NCBI GenBank assembly: GCA_964392615.1
Contig: CAYMRB010000097.1
Span: forward strand, 1-25,314
Origin: CAYMRB01 sp964392615
GTDB taxonomy: Bacteria > Planctomycetota > UBA8108
Direction of reading: 5' to 3'
Length of the DNA: 25,314 bases
Shown: piece after piece, positions 25,169 through 25,314 of the stretch
How positions within the stretch are numbered: the stretch's first letter is position 1
How the letters are laid out: every line of letters begins with the position of its first letter
Translations under genes and position numbers: made by a program
The notes under the pieces: model-generated
What the model was told of the DNA's origin: nothing
The model's database searches: none
What the model saw: the letters and a program-made list of their open reading frames with translations, nothing else

Positions 25169-25314
25169 CTGTGATAGCCCGAAAAGATGATGTGGTTTGC
25201 AGCAGTTTCCCTTGGTCCTTCCACCCACGGTCGTCGTCGGCGTACCTAAGCAGGCTCGTTGACCCCAATCTGATTCGCGCACCAGATTCGGCAGTCCGAC
25301 GGGGCCGGGAAGGC
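25169..25314. other. Region upstream of the receptor gene
   Basis: About 146 bp to the window edge. I found no convincing -35/-10 pair and no recognisable riboswitch for the receptor. Confidence 0.3.

Noticed and set aside
25169..25260. Possible cobalamin or cyclic-di-GMP riboswitch upstream of the receptor, suggested by short purine-rich pieces such as CAAGGGAAAC and TGCAAACC
   Set aside because: The order and pairing of the conserved pieces do not match either class, and no closing stem was found.

Overview
This is a high-GC bacterial chromosome segment. It starts inside dnaA and runs through a putative replication origin into dnaN, dciA, gyrB and gyrA, all on the plus strand. I saw no rRNA, tRNA, CRISPR array, insertion sequence or phage gene. 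The core replication genes do not name a phylum. The Ser/Thr-kinase-like protein with C-terminal helical repeats, the giant membrane-bound spermidine synthase-like protein, a bacterial XPB-type helicase and the outer-membrane receptor fit a Gram-negative organism. Planctomycetota is my best guess, held loosely and based on gene style only.

Layout. (1) 2-877: 3' part of dnaA. (2) 878-1994: putative oriC, with two AT-rich segments around a GGATGA/TCATCC cluster, a near-consensus promoter and a small predicted membrane protein. (3) 1995-8747: dnaN, dciA, gyrB and gyrA, tightly packed; dciA and gyrB overlap by 4 bp. (4) 8808-12535: an XPB-family DNA helicase overlapping by 10 bp a 665-residue partner. 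The partner's C-terminal domain resembles the helicase's N-terminal domain, so the two look like one repair or remodelling module. (5) 12536-13487: a non-coding stretch with A-tract repeats, then an unrecognised protein whose ribosome binding site lies in an 8-bp hairpin. (6) Minus strand, 18477 down to 13554: an exported protein, a one-helix small protein, a membrane-anchored kinase-like protein lacking the catalytic aspartate, and lspA. (7) 18478-18717: a divergent intergenic region with strong inverted repeats. (8) 18718-21885: a 1055-residue membrane/spermidine synthase-like fusion. (9) Minus strand, 25168 down to 21932: a TonB-dependent receptor, then a YfiR/DUF4154 domain joined in frame to a SpoU/TrmH RNA methyltransferase.

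How it works together. The first 8.7 kb encode initiation (DnaA, origin), processivity (DnaN), helicase loading (DciA) and supercoiling (gyrase). The XPB pair is probably a separate DNA-repair or remodelling unit next to this cluster. The minus-strand genes concern the envelope: lipoprotein processing, a membrane kinase-like regulator and an outer-membrane receptor paired with a periplasmic YfiR-type protein. The most unusual observations are the shared domain of the XPB pair, the kinase with degraded catalytic loop, the YfiR-methyltransferase junction, the sequestered ribosome binding site at 12790, and the structured intergenic region at 18497-18598.
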